Source: Pirellulales bacterium
GTDB taxonomy: Bacteria > Planctomycetota > Planctomycetia > Pirellulales > Thermoguttaceae
DNA: 64,000 bases
Assembly: GCA_016935315.1 (NCBI GenBank)
Contig: JAFGRD010000111.1
Coordinates: 1-64,000, forward strand
Direction: 5' to 3'
Shown here in pieces: positions 16,651-28,013 of this stretch; position 1 is the first letter of the stretch, and each line of letters begins with the position of its first letter. The notes under the pieces are model-generated. The model was given only the letters and a program-made list of their open reading frames with translations. It did not search any database and had not been told where the DNA came from. A program made the translations under genes and the position numbers.

Positions 16651-16687
16651 ATGGCTGGAAGGGCGGCGCAGACGCCTTTCCAGCCAT
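16651..16687. terminator. bidirectional hairpin between convergent genes
   Basis: atggctggaagggcg (16651-16665) pairs with cgcctttccagccat (16673-16687) with one G-T type mismatch around a 7-nt loop. It lies between two convergent stop codons (16619 and 16781). No long T-run follows, but position and stem strength favour a transcription stop for both genes. Confidence 0.55.
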
Positions 16688-16780
16688 AACGCTTTGCTCT
16701 TTTGCGAGTCGCTTGCGCACTCCATGCGCGAGGGCGGGTGCCCGCAATCTGATGTCTTGCGACTTCCGCGACAAAACGCC

Positions 16781-18367
16781 TCAGACGGCCTCCTCGATGA
16801 CCTCCAGGCCCAGGGCCTTGCCGAATTCCGCCAGCGGCTGCTTCAGGTCGCCGTAGACGGTGACCCGGTGCCAGCCGAACCGGCTCCACTGCTGAAACAG
16901 CTTGCCGATGTCGCCGCACACCTCGCCGACGAGCTTCGTGCGGCAGCCGTGGTCGCTGTCGAGCGTTCCGACGGCCTTGGCCTGGTGGAGAATCATCTGC
17001 TTCCGCGCCACGTTGGTGCGAAACGAGGTGGTCATGTAGCCGGCCGGCAACAGCGACTCGGCACAGGCCCCGCGCGGGTCCCGGTTGTGCAGCGTGCGGA
17101 TCCGAAAACCGTTCGCCTGGCCTTGGGGGCCGAACGGCCGCGTCGTCGCCACACAGTGAGCGTAGACGACCTGGTTCTTCGATGTATCCAACGCCGGGTC
17201 GGAAACGTAACCGGGCCGGCCGGTGAGGATCCGGGCCATCAGCATGCTGAGCGTGTCGTCGGGCATGGCCTCGCACACGCCTTGCCCGCCGTCGTCGAGT
17301 ATCTGCATGAACCCCAGGCACGGATAGGCCGGGAGCTTGCCAGCGGCGAATCCCCCAAGACAGTTCATCGTCACGCTGTCGGTGCCGTGTTGTTCCATCA
17401 ACAGCTTGGTGGCCAGGTAGACGACGCCCGCCTTGTCGATGGCGTCAGGCTGCGGTTCCATCACGCGAGTGGCCCGGCGACGCCAGCGGCCGCCCCATTC
17501 GGCGGCCTCGTCGCGGTCGACCTTCTCGTAGAACGACGACAGTTCGTCGAAGTCGACGTAGCGCGCCCGGGCGCCCAGAAACTCCTCCTCCTGGCCCCCG
17601 CGGCCGCGGCCGACGATCAAGAACCGCGACCGCCGGAACCGCTCGACGCACCGACCGACGTCGGTCAGCGAAAGCCGGTCCTCGGTACACCGCATGTCTC
17701 CCCGGGCGGGGAACGTCTCGCGATACACCTGCTCGCATTGCCGGGCGAACGACGCGGGCGTGGCGCCGGGGGCGCGCACGGAGGCGAACTGCCCGGCAAC
17801 CGTCGCCAGGTCGCTTAGCCGCGTGGTCGAGACGGCGGCGGCGGGAATCTGGCGGTCGCACAGCTCGCTGTAGCGGGTCAGGAACGTGCCGCAGCCGCCG
17901 AGAAACTCGTCGGCCACCAGCAGCGGCTTGCCGAGCTGCCCGATCTGGATCACCGTCCCGCCCAGCCCCCAATCCAACGTGACGAGGTAGACGAGATAGC
18001 CGTCGACGTCGTCTTTCATCGCCAGGGCCTTCTGCGCGTCGGCCGGCTTCTCGACGCTTACGGGGATGAATTCGATTTCCGGACAGCCCTTGGCAAGCAG
18101 GGCCAGGATCTCGCGCTGGCGTCCGGCGGCGTCGAAGCCCGGATAGGGCCAGCTCTCCCGGACGGTCGTGTTGGCCAGAAAGACGGCCGCGACGCGGACC
18201 TTGCGGCGTGGGGTTTCGTCGGCCGCGGCGGCCGGCGACGACAGACCGCCAACGGTCGCCGTTGCCACCGCCGTTGTCACCGTGGTAGCCGAGGTTTGGA
18301 GAAAACGCCGCCGATCGACGGCATGACGGCAACCGTGGCAGCGAGCATCAGCGTGACATCGGCACAT
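16781..18367 (-). CDS. Tat-exported L-fucose/arabinose isomerase-like protein, paralogue
   Basis: A 528-aa paralogue of the 15045-16619 product. Both share NCLGGF, the PAYPCLGF/HAYPCLGF block, GRPGYxSDP, HCVATxxPxGPxG, GYMTTS and the C-terminal WHRVTxYGDLKxP. The ATG at 18367 has AAGGAG upstream. The N-terminus MCRCHADARCHGCRHAVDRRRFLQTSA joins a Cys/His-rich stretch directly to a twin-arginine motif; the leader ends near SSPAAAADE. The function is inferred only from the isomerase-like fold. It is divergent from the Gfo/Idh/MocA gene at 18552, with 184 bp between the two starts for a shared regulatory region. Confidence 0.65.
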   Translation of the reverse strand: MCRCHADARCHGCRHAVDRRRFLQTSATTVTTAVATATVGGLSSPAAAADETPRRKVRVAAVFLANTTVRESWPYPGFDAAGRQREILALLAKGCPEIEFIPVSVEKPADAQKALAMKDDVDGYLVYLVTLDWGLGGTVIQIGQLGKPLLVADEFLGGCGTFLTRYSELCDRQIPAAAVSTTRLSDLATVAGQFASVRAPGATPASFARQCEQVYRETFPARGDMRCTEDRLSLTDVGRCVERFRRSRFLIVGRGRGGQEEEFLGARARYVDFDELSSFYEKVDRDEAAEWGGRWRRRATRVMEPQPDAIDKAGVVYLATKLLMEQHGTDSVTMNCLGGFAAGKLPAYPCLGFMQILDDGGQGVCEAMPDDTLSMLMARILTGRPGYVSDPALDTSKNQVVYAHCVATTRPFGPQGQANGFRIRTLHNRDPRGACAESLLPAGYMTTSFRTNVARKQMILHQAKAVGTLDSDHGCRTKLVGEVCGDIGKLFQQWSRFGWHRVTVYGDLKQPLAEFGKALGLEVIEEAV

Positions 18368-18551
18368 CGCGTGTCTCCTTGTCTTGACCTGGTTCTTGGG
18401 TATTGTGTTCTCTGGTATGGTCTGCACCAGTCCGTGCCGTTTGACGCGGCACTACCCGACGGATATATATATGATACTCGCCGCGGCGCTGCGGGGCACC
18501 CTGCCCGCCGCGCGATGCCGGTCCCGCCGCCTACATGCCAGGAGAACCGCC

Positions 18552-19946
18552 ATGAGAAGCCGTGTTTCCCGCCGCCGCTTTCTGCGAGCTTCCGGCAGCC
18601 TGGCCGCCGGCCTGTCGGTGATCCCGGAAGGTCTGGCCTTCGGGGCGGTCGCCAACGAGAAGGTGAATATCGCGCTGGTCGGGTGTGGCGGGCGCGGGAA
18701 CTGGTTCGTCGGCGCGATTCCGCAAATCGGCGAGCGCCTCGTGGCCATGTGCGACGTGAACCGACAGCGAGCGGCCGAATCGTTCCGGAAGCTGCCCGAC
18801 GTGCCCAAGTTCCACGACTACCGAAAGATGCTCGCCGAGAAGGACAAGCAGATCGACGCGGTGATCGTAGCCGCGCCCGACCACATCCACGCGCCGTGCG
18901 GCGTGATGGCCATGAGGATGGGCAAACACCTCTATTGCGAAAAACCGCTGACCAACACGATCAACGAGGCCCGGGTGATGCGACGCACGGCGAAGGAGAC
19001 GGGCGTGGCGACGCAGATGGGCAACCAGGGCACGGCCACCGCCGCCTTCCGCGAACAGGTCGAGATCATTCAGTCGGGTGATCTGGGCGAGATCCGCGAG
19101 GTCTACGTCTGGAATACCAACGCCGGATCCGGCACTGTCCCGCTGCCCCAGGGGAGCATGCCCGTTCCGGAAACCCTGCAGTGGGACCTGTGGCTCGGCC
19201 CGCGGGCGTCGCGACCCTACCACAGCCGCTGGATGCAATGGCACGGCTGGCGCGAATTCGGCACGCAGCAATTGGGCAATTGGGCGATCCACACCGCCAA
19301 CATGCAGTTCATGGGGCTGAAACTCAACTCGCTCTGGTACGCCGATGCGGCGGCCGGATCGTCGCCGACGATCCGGATTCGCGCCGAAGTCTCGGAGACG
19401 GACCGCGAGTCGTTCCCGAAGTGGGAAATCATCCACTACGAGTTTCCCGCGCGGGGCTCGATGCCGCCGGTCACCGTCCACTGGCACGCCGGCATGCAAG
19501 GCCCCGGCTTCCGCGAAACCCTGGAACCGCTGTTGGGGCGGCGTCTGGTCGCCGGCGGCCCTGGTCCCTGGCTCGACTTCGCCGGTTGTCTGGTCGTGGG
19601 GACTCGCGGGAAGATCCACTCGACCGGCCACAATTCCACCTACACGTTGCTGCCAAAAGAGAAGCTCGCCGACTACAAGCTGCCCGCGCCGACGCTTCCT
19701 CGCCATGGGAGCCACGAAAGGGAGTGGCTGCAGGCCTGTCGCGGCGGGCCTGCCGCGATGTCCAACTTCGACTACGGCGCCGTCTTGACGGAGTTTGTAC
19801 TGCTGGGCAACGTCGCCACACAGTTCGATCGGTCGATCGAATACGATCCGATCGCGATGAAGTGTCTCGGCGACGACGAGGCCGACGCGGCGTTGCGACG
19901 CGATCACCGGGAGGGCTGGACGTTGCGAGGGGCAGCCCAAGAGTAA
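18552..19946 (+). CDS. Tat-exported Gfo/Idh/MocA oxidoreductase
   Basis: A 464-aa NAD(P)-dependent dehydrogenase of the glucose-fructose oxidoreductase family. The ATG has AGGAG at 18540-18544. A twin-arginine leader (VSRRRFLRASGSLAAG) precedes the Rossmann motif NIALVGCGGRGNWF. Further marks are DAVIVAAPDHIHAP, the cofactor/active-site EKPLTN, and the C-terminal Gfo/Idh-type sheet with IHTANMQFMGL. The family oxidises or epimerises sugars. Exported members with tightly bound cofactor, as in Zymomonas GFOR, motivate the Tat route. It is less similar to the four other family members here than 29599 and 59816 are to each other. Confidence 0.88.
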   Translation: MRSRVSRRRFLRASGSLAAGLSVIPEGLAFGAVANEKVNIALVGCGGRGNWFVGAIPQIGERLVAMCDVNRQRAAESFRKLPDVPKFHDYRKMLAEKDKQIDAVIVAAPDHIHAPCGVMAMRMGKHLYCEKPLTNTINEARVMRRTAKETGVATQMGNQGTATAAFREQVEIIQSGDLGEIREVYVWNTNAGSGTVPLPQGSMPVPETLQWDLWLGPRASRPYHSRWMQWHGWREFGTQQLGNWAIHTANMQFMGLKLNSLWYADAAAGSSPTIRIRAEVSETDRESFPKWEIIHYEFPARGSMPPVTVHWHAGMQGPGFRETLEPLLGRRLVAGGPGPWLDFAGCLVVGTRGKIHSTGHNSTYTLLPKEKLADYKLPAPTLPRHGSHEREWLQACRGGPAAMSNFDYGAVLTEFVLLGNVATQFDRSIEYDPIAMKCLGDDEADAALRRDHREGWTLRGAAQE

Positions 19947-20097
19947 CCCCCCGGTTGGCAACGTGAATTTGCCGTGCCGGCGGTGCGGTCCAACGCAACA
20001 ACCCACCTCGCGAAACCGGCCGGATGTCGGTAGAATATGGGTTTCCCGGGCCGTGCGGCTGCCGGGCTTCTGGCTGACGTCTTTTGGGGATGGACCC

Positions 20098-21180
20098 TTG
20101 GTGGCAACCGGCATCATCAATATCCCCCTGGCAGGGCAACGGTTGGCGCGTCCGCCCGGCCCCGGCACGGGCGAAGAGCCTCCGGCAGTGCTGTCCTATT
20201 TCGTCGCCGGGCCTGAAAACGCCCTGGTCGAGCTTGCCGTCCGATCGGTGCTCGACCATATCCCGGGTAAATACAACCCCCTGGTGTTGTGCGGGGCGGA
20301 AGGAACTGGCAAGTCCCATCTTGCCAGGGGCGTTGCTGGTTTCTGGGGAAAAAATACACCCCGAAAGAGCGTTGCATGCGTATCGGCCTCGGAGTTCGCC
20401 GTCGAGTTGACAGAAGCCCTTGAAACACATGCACTCGATGAGTTCCGCAGTCGATACCGGGGTGCCTCGCTGCTGGTTTTCGAGGACGCCGACCAATTGG
20501 CTGGGAACCTGCCTGCCCAGGAAGAGTTGATCCACACCATGGATGCGATCGTGGCCGCCGAGAGGCAACTTCTCGTGACCCTGAGGGCGGACGCAGGCCG
20601 CCTGGAGCAAATCCTGCCCTCGTTGCGGTCCCGTCTGGGCTGCGGCCTTTCGGTCGACATATGCCCCCCCGGAGTTGCCGCCCGCGCCGCAATCCTGCCG
20701 CAGCTTGCCAACTTTTACGGTGTCGCGCTGTCAAAGCCGGCCACGCGCACCCTGGCCGAGGGGCTGGCCGGCATCGTCCCCGAGTTGAATCGGGTCGTCG
20801 CCCAACTGGCCGCAGACGCCCGATTCGGCGAGCAGCCATTGGGGCCAGATGCGGCTCGCCGCCACCTCAACGGCCACAACACACCGCCGCGACCCGCCTT
20901 GCGCGAAATTGCTTCGGCCACAGCCAGGTACTTCTCGGTGCGACTCTCGGAGTTGCGAAGCCCGTCGCGAGCCAGAGCCGCGGTAACGGCCCGGGGGGTC
21001 GCGATGTATCTGGCCCGTCACCTGACCAAACAAAGCCTCCAACAGATCGGCCAATACTTTGCCGGTCGCGACCATACGACCGTCATGCACGGTTGTCGCC
21101 GCACGGAAAGCCTGCTGAAGACGGATCCTGCCATCCGCCTGGCAGTGCACCGCTTGCAGCAGAAGTGGCCGGCCACGTGA
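20098..21180 (+). CDS. dnaA: chromosomal replication initiator DnaA, short form
   Basis: A 360-aa initiator. Domain III (AAA+) has Walker A GAEGTGKS near residue 67 and Walker B LLVFEDAD in place of the usual LLIDDIQ-like sequence. Domain IV ends with the DnaA-box-binding signature GRDHTTVMHGCRR and RLQQKW. The N-terminal domain I/II is essentially missing: only about 40 residues precede the AAA+ core, against roughly 100-130 in most bacteria. I chose TTG 20098, seven bases after GGGGA; GTG 20101 is nearly as good, and an in-frame ATG at 19963 lacks a ribosome site. Upstream, TAGAAT at 20031-20036 could be a -10 box. dnaN and gyrB follow on the same strand. Confidence 0.93.
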   Translation: MVATGIINIPLAGQRLARPPGPGTGEEPPAVLSYFVAGPENALVELAVRSVLDHIPGKYNPLVLCGAEGTGKSHLARGVAGFWGKNTPRKSVACVSASEFAVELTEALETHALDEFRSRYRGASLLVFEDADQLAGNLPAQEELIHTMDAIVAAERQLLVTLRADAGRLEQILPSLRSRLGCGLSVDICPPGVAARAAILPQLANFYGVALSKPATRTLAEGLAGIVPELNRVVAQLAADARFGEQPLGPDAARRHLNGHNTPPRPALREIASATARYFSVRLSELRSPSRARAAVTARGVAMYLARHLTKQSLQQIGQYFAGRDHTTVMHGCRRTESLLKTDPAIRLAVHRLQQKWPAT

Positions 21181-21634
21181 CCGCCAAAAACCTGGCCAGG
21201 CTAAGTCTCACGACAAACGAGCAAGGGAAGTAGAAATGAAAGGAGACGCAGCGGAATCGCGTGGCAAAGGCAACGGCCGCGTGTGTCGATAGCCTGTCGA
21301 TAGGCTGTCGGCCGGCTTGAGTTTATCAACAGGCCTGCCCATGGCCGACGAAAAAACCGTTTAACAGACAAGCGGCCGCCCCGAGACGATCAGGATATCA
21401 ACACCCTGTCGACAGCCGAGGCGTTGAGACAACCCACGTTCCCGTGCCGAGTTACGATTTATTTGCTTCGACAATCGACGTTTTGCCGCGGGCTCTGATA
21501 CTGTTACTTGTTTAAGAGAGTTCTATAAGAAACTAAGAAGCCTATGGACTACCTGCGGTTCACGAGGTGGGCAAACAGGTGGCCTCCTTTTCTCAGAACA
21601 ACGTAGTAAGAACGTAGAAAGGCAGTGTCGATCG
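21181..21634. other. candidate chromosomal origin (oriC) between dnaA and dnaN
   Basis: This 454-bp gene-free interval is the AT-richest part of the region, especially 21450-21540 (gatttatttgcttcgac, ttaagagagttctataagaaac). It holds DnaA-box-like 9-mers: ttatcaaca at 21323-21331 (one change from TTATCCACA) and atatcaaca at 21395-21403. A cluster of the iteron tgtcgatag/ctgtcg occurs at 21284-21292, 21294-21303 and 21305-21310, plus ctgtcgacag near 21406. No perfect consensus box is present. Location in a dnaA-dnaN-gyrB cluster is the strongest argument, and the dnaN promoter must also lie here. Confidence 0.6.
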
Positions 21635-22756
21635 ATGAAACTCCAATGCGAGCGTGAAAAGCTCTTACACGCCTTCCAAACGGCTGCTAGCGTGGCTCCC
21701 GCCCGAAGCACCAAACCGATCCTGCAGAACGTCAAACTCGAAGCTACCGAGGCCGGCGCTACGGTGATGGGCACCGACCTGGAGATCAGCATCCGGATCG
21801 AAGTGCCCGGGTTCGAAATCTCGGCTCCCGGCACGATCGTGTTGCCGATATCCCGATTCAGCTCGATTTTGCGCGAGAGCAGCGACGCGAAGCTGAGTAT
21901 CCAAAGCGATGGACGGAGCATCACGGTCCGCGGCCAGCAAAGCGAGTTCCATTTTCCGTCGGAAAACCCGGATGAGTTTCCGACGGTACCAGTGTTCGAG
22001 GCGGAAAAGTACCACGAGTTGCCGGCGAGGTTCTTCCGCGAACTGGTGCGCCGTACGGTCTTTGCCACGGAAACCGAGAGTGGTCGCTATGCCTTGGGCG
22101 GCGTCTTGCTGGAGCTGACGGCCAAGGGAATCACGGGCGTGGCCACCGACGGGCGGCGGCTGGCCAGGCAGGAAGGTCCCGCCAAGTCGGTCGGTGGGCA
22201 CGAGACGGGCGACACCATGACGATTGTCCCGGTGCGAGCCATGCAACTGATCGAGCGGGCCCTGGCCGACAACGAGGGAGACATCCAACTGACCGCCGGC
22301 CCCAATGACGTGCGGATCAAGAGCGGCCGGGCCACGATCAACTCCCAATTGGTCGAGGGCCGCTACCCGAAGTGGCAAGACGTTTTCCCCCGCCGGGAAG
22401 ATATGATCAAAGTCGAACTGGCGGTGGGGCCTTTTCACGCGGCGGTGCGGCAGGCCGCAATCGTCACCAGTGCGGAACGGCGCGGCGTCGATTTCACGTT
22501 CGGCGAAGGCAAGGTCGTCCTGGCCGGCCACGGGGCGGAGATGGGGGAATCGCATGTCGAGATGCCGATAGCCTACGATGGAGAACCGGTCGCCATCACG
22601 CTGGATCCCCGATACGTAGCCGATTTTCTCCGCGTGTTGGATCCCGAACAGACTTTCACGATGGAGTTGCGTAGCGCGGAAAGCGCGGGGGTCTGCACGA
22701 CCGAAGACGGATATGGCTACGTGATCATGCCCCTGGCTCGCGACCAGAAGCCTTAG
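21635..22756 (+). CDS. dnaN: DNA polymerase III beta subunit (sliding clamp)
   Basis: A 373-aa clamp protein that rings DNA as a dimer and tethers DNA polymerase III. Start MKLQCEREKLLHAFQTAASVAPARSTKPIL is typical of the family, as are the three repeats, the domain-2 start (YHELPARFFRELVRRTVFATETESGRYALGG) and the C-terminal YGYVIMPLA that forms part of the protein-binding pocket. Length is normal. It lies downstream of dnaA across the candidate origin and 55 bp before the DUF721 gene, with which it is probably co-transcribed. Confidence 0.97.
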   Translation: MKLQCEREKLLHAFQTAASVAPARSTKPILQNVKLEATEAGATVMGTDLEISIRIEVPGFEISAPGTIVLPISRFSSILRESSDAKLSIQSDGRSITVRGQQSEFHFPSENPDEFPTVPVFEAEKYHELPARFFRELVRRTVFATETESGRYALGGVLLELTAKGITGVATDGRRLARQEGPAKSVGGHETGDTMTIVPVRAMQLIERALADNEGDIQLTAGPNDVRIKSGRATINSQLVEGRYPKWQDVFPRREDMIKVELAVGPFHAAVRQAAIVTSAERRGVDFTFGEGKVVLAGHGAEMGESHVEMPIAYDGEPVAITLDPRYVADFLRVLDPEQTFTMELRSAESAGVCTTEDGYGYVIMPLARDQKP

Positions 22757-22811
22757 GACTTACCAGCGCCCGGCTCGTAGCTTCGCGAGTCCGCAAGAGG
22801 AAGGGAACTTC

Positions 22812-25705
<2,894 letters not shown>

Positions 25706-25755
25706 CGCGAGTGTCCCCAGTCGCGGGTGTCCCGAGCATGGGCCCTGTTGTCGTC

Positions 25756-26265
25756 CTATTGGCACTCGTCGATAGTCTCTTGGATTGCCAGTTCGATCAA
25801 CTCGTGCCGCGAAAGCCGTTCGCGTGGTTCACGGAGAATCTCGCCCGAGACGACCTCGGGAAGGCCTGTCGCTACCGATGAAATGTCGTAAGACATAGGG
25901 AAGACAGCCGCCTCGTTCATTTTGAGGAAGTCGGCGAGGGCAGCAGGCCCACGTTGGTTCGCGCCAACATCATGATACCGCGACAAATCAAACGTCTGGC
26001 CGTCAGCACGAAATAGAGTAACTGTGAGAAAGTGCTCCGTGTGACGTTTGCTGCGCAGGGCGATGTTGCCCAAGATGGCAGGCACAGTCTGACCTGACGC
26101 GAGACGCAGATTGATGCCGACCAGCCGACGAGTGAGGTCGTTAACGGGAGTTCTGGAGACAGGGCGGACCCATGTCTCATCCCGCTCCTCCGTCTCGGGA
26201 AGAAACTCCCAGATGGAATGTTCGGAGATGTCGGCCCTGGTTAATTGCGAGACACGTCTCTTCAT
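25756..26265 (-). CDS. hypothetical protein, 169 aa
   Basis: I do not recognise this soluble, acidic-to-neutral protein (start MKRRVSQLTRADISEHSIWEFLPETEERDETWVRP). Its opening resembles small planctomycete and proteobacterial immunity-like proteins, but this is weak. The ATG at 26265 overlaps the TGA of the upstream frame in the arrangement ATGA (26265-26262), which suggests translational coupling. The longer open frame extending to 26478 lacks a start site and is not used. Convergent with gyrB, 50 bp from its stop. Confidence 0.65.
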   Translation of the reverse strand: MKRRVSQLTRADISEHSIWEFLPETEERDETWVRPVSRTPVNDLTRRLVGINLRLASGQTVPAILGNIALRSKRHTEHFLTVTLFRADGQTFDLSRYHDVGANQRGPAALADFLKMNEAAVFPMSYDISSVATGLPEVVSGEILREPRERLSRHELIELAIQETIDECQ

Positions 26266-26696
26266 TCTTCTGAGCCGAGTGTCAGTCTTGAGCGGCTTCC
26301 GAAGTCCAGCAGCCGAGTTGCCAGGACCGCGCCGACCTTTGCCGTTTAAGAGAGTTTGACGTCGACCAGCAGTCGGGTCTCTTCCGTAAACAGATTTCGC
26401 ACATGGCGGCCAACGCCCCGCTCGACGCGACGCACGGCCACCATTGCGTAGGTGGCGTACCGCATCGCGGCCAAACACGTCATTTCGTCGGAATCGGGAT
26501 CGGGCGGGCAGTCCCCAAGGTACTGCTCGACGGTGTTCTGGCCGTCATGATACACGTCGTAGACGCAATAGTCGATCAGCACGCAAGTCTCGTCTTCGGA
26601 GCCCAGACCGATATCCACAGCATCCTCCTTCCCAGCTCGGTGCGATGGTCGCGTCGCCATGGTACTATCAGCAGCCCCCCCAAGCGAATTGCCCAT
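26262..26696 (-). pseudogene. hypothetical gene interrupted by an in-frame TAA
   Basis: The intact 5' part (26696-26349, 116 codons from the first ATG; a second ATG sits 12 codons later) is acidic, with DETCVLIDYCVYDVYHDGQNTVEQYL and CPPDPDSDEM. A TAA at 26348-26346 stops it after LLVDVKLS. In the same frame another 27 sense codons follow (TAKVGAVLATRLLDFGSRS...) with protein-like composition, ending in a TGA that overlaps the next gene's ATG. The simplest reading is a recent nonsense mutation that removed the last 28 codons. A genuinely shorter protein cannot be excluded. I cannot name the family; the C-terminal ATRLLxFG pattern resembles a tail seen on some metal-binding accessory proteins. 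Confidence 0.55.
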
Positions 26697-26945
26697 GGAT
26701 TCCCACCCGGCGTGGGGTGATTGCCAAGCAGCCTCACACCTCCTCAGCCGGCCTCCAAAAACCGGCCAAAGTCGGCCGTTTGAAGCCAGGTAGTTTGGGG
26801 AAACAGGCGTGACTGTGCGTTGGGTAGGTGCTTTGACGAATTGATCGCGGCCGAGTTGCCGATATCTGGCCTAAGCACCCCATCTTGACGCCCGCGGTGT
26901 CTCGACACCTGCGGCGAACTCGGCACTTGCAGAAAGGAAGCACCC

Positions 26946-27110
26946 TTGAGAGACGGAACCTCCGACGCCCCGAAAGCCTTGCACGCCGACTTCCAGGCCC
27001 TTCAGAATGAATTGCAGCAGATCGCCACCAGGACCAAGAAATCGCCCGGGTCGGCCAGAGAAAGGCTGCGGAAGTTCCAGGGGCCGACAATCTTCATTCG
27101 CGGCAAGTAG
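26946..27110 (+). CDS. small basic hypothetical protein, 54 aa (TTG start)
   Basis: The frame starts at a TTG about 8 bp after AAAGGAAG and encodes an amphipathic, probably helical peptide (ALHADFQALQNELQQIATRTKK) followed by a basic tail ending FIRGK. Codon use is like the neighbours. Nothing overlaps it on the other strand, and it sits between two leftward genes. I do not recognise the family. The preceding stretch 26697-26945 shows no gene, only short inverted ccggcc/ggccgg motifs. Confidence 0.4.
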   Translation: MRDGTSDAPKALHADFQALQNELQQIATRTKKSPGSARERLRKFQGPTIFIRGK

Positions 27111-27134
27111 CCGTTTCCCCCGCGGCCAGCCCAT

Positions 27135-27686
27135 TCAGTTCAGCGACGGATCGTCCGGGACGTGCTTCAACTTGAGCATCTCCCGCAGCGCCGAGCCGCC
27201 CGCCCGCTTGGCCACCTGGTCCCAGAGGTCTTCGCCTTGGTAGAAGACCAGTTCGGTGGTGGCGGGCAAGGTAAGCCAGCCGCCCATTTCGAACTCTTTT
27301 TCGAGCTGTCCGGCCCCCCAGCCGGCGTTGCCGACGAAGAGCTTAAATGGCGGGGTGGCGTGATGGACCAGGTCGTCGAGCTTTTCTTTGCTGGCGGCCA
27401 GGTAGAGTTGCGGCAGGATCTCGCCCTCGGCCAGGAAGACGTCGGTATGAACTGCCAGCAAGGGCCCGGAGACGGGGCCGCCCAAATAGACGGGCTGCTC
27501 GCAGGGGCACTCTCCCTGGCCCAGTTCCTGCCATAATTCCTTGACCGTCTTGCAGGTAGGGCGGTTCAAGACGACTCCCAGGGCGCCCTCCGCGTTGTGC
27601 CGCAACAGCAAGGTGACGGTCTGGACGAAGTTGGGGTCCAGCAGTTGGGGGGATGCTATGAGCAAGTGTCCTTGGAACGAATCCAT
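27135..27686 (-). CDS. YqgE/AlgH family protein (UPF0301)
   Basis: A 183-aa single-domain protein of the YqgE/AlgH family. Diagnostic segments are FQGHLLIASPQLLDPNF at the N-terminus, ALGVVLNRPT, the YLGGPV block and FVGNAGWGAGQLEKEF. The family is widespread and soluble; AlgH was linked to alginate regulation in Pseudomonas, but its biochemical role is unresolved. The ATG at 27686 is chosen because the family starts at this MDSFQG-like motif; 25 upstream codons in the same frame are Arg/Pro-rich and unlike it. Confidence 0.92.
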   Translation of the reverse strand: MDSFQGHLLIASPQLLDPNFVQTVTLLLRHNAEGALGVVLNRPTCKTVKELWQELGQGECPCEQPVYLGGPVSGPLLAVHTDVFLAEGEILPQLYLAASKEKLDDLVHHATPPFKLFVGNAGWGAGQLEKEFEMGGWLTLPATTELVFYQGEDLWDQVAKRAGGSALREMLKLKHVPDDPSLN

Positions 27687-27763
27687 GGCTCGGCGTTCCT
27701 GGCGTGGGGGTCTGTCCCGGCCCGCCGGCGGCCGTCGGGCGTTTTCAGGGGCCCGTTTCACCC

Positions 27764-27792
27764 ATACTATCGGTTTGGGCGTCTCTGGGCAA
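27764..27792 (-). promoter_or_regulatory. possible sigma-70-type promoter for the YqgE gene
   Basis: On the minus strand TTGCCC (27792-27787) and TAGTAT (27769-27764) are separated by exactly 17 bp, each matching four of six consensus bases. This would start transcription about 70 nt before the YqgE ATG. It is the only feature I see in the 327-bp gene-free interval 27687-28013. Confidence 0.3.
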
Positions 27793-28013
27793 TGAAGGTG
27801 CGTGTGGCGTGGCTACGGCGAGGAGGCCGCGCGTCGCGGACAGTCCCGTTTTGCTTCACGCGGCGCTCCTCGCTGCACGGAATACGGGGCCGTTGCCAAC
27901 GCTTTCGGCCCTGGCGCACCGCAACGGGACACGTTTTGCCCCTCTTAACAGGTATGCGTTTTTTTCCGGCTCCCGTGGGGGAGGCCGATTCGAGCGGTTC
28001 CCCATCGCCGACG

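Noticed and set aside
21523-22068. 181-codon minus-strand frame over the dnaN start
   Set aside because: It overlaps the well-supported dnaN, is Ser/Arg-rich and has no start context.
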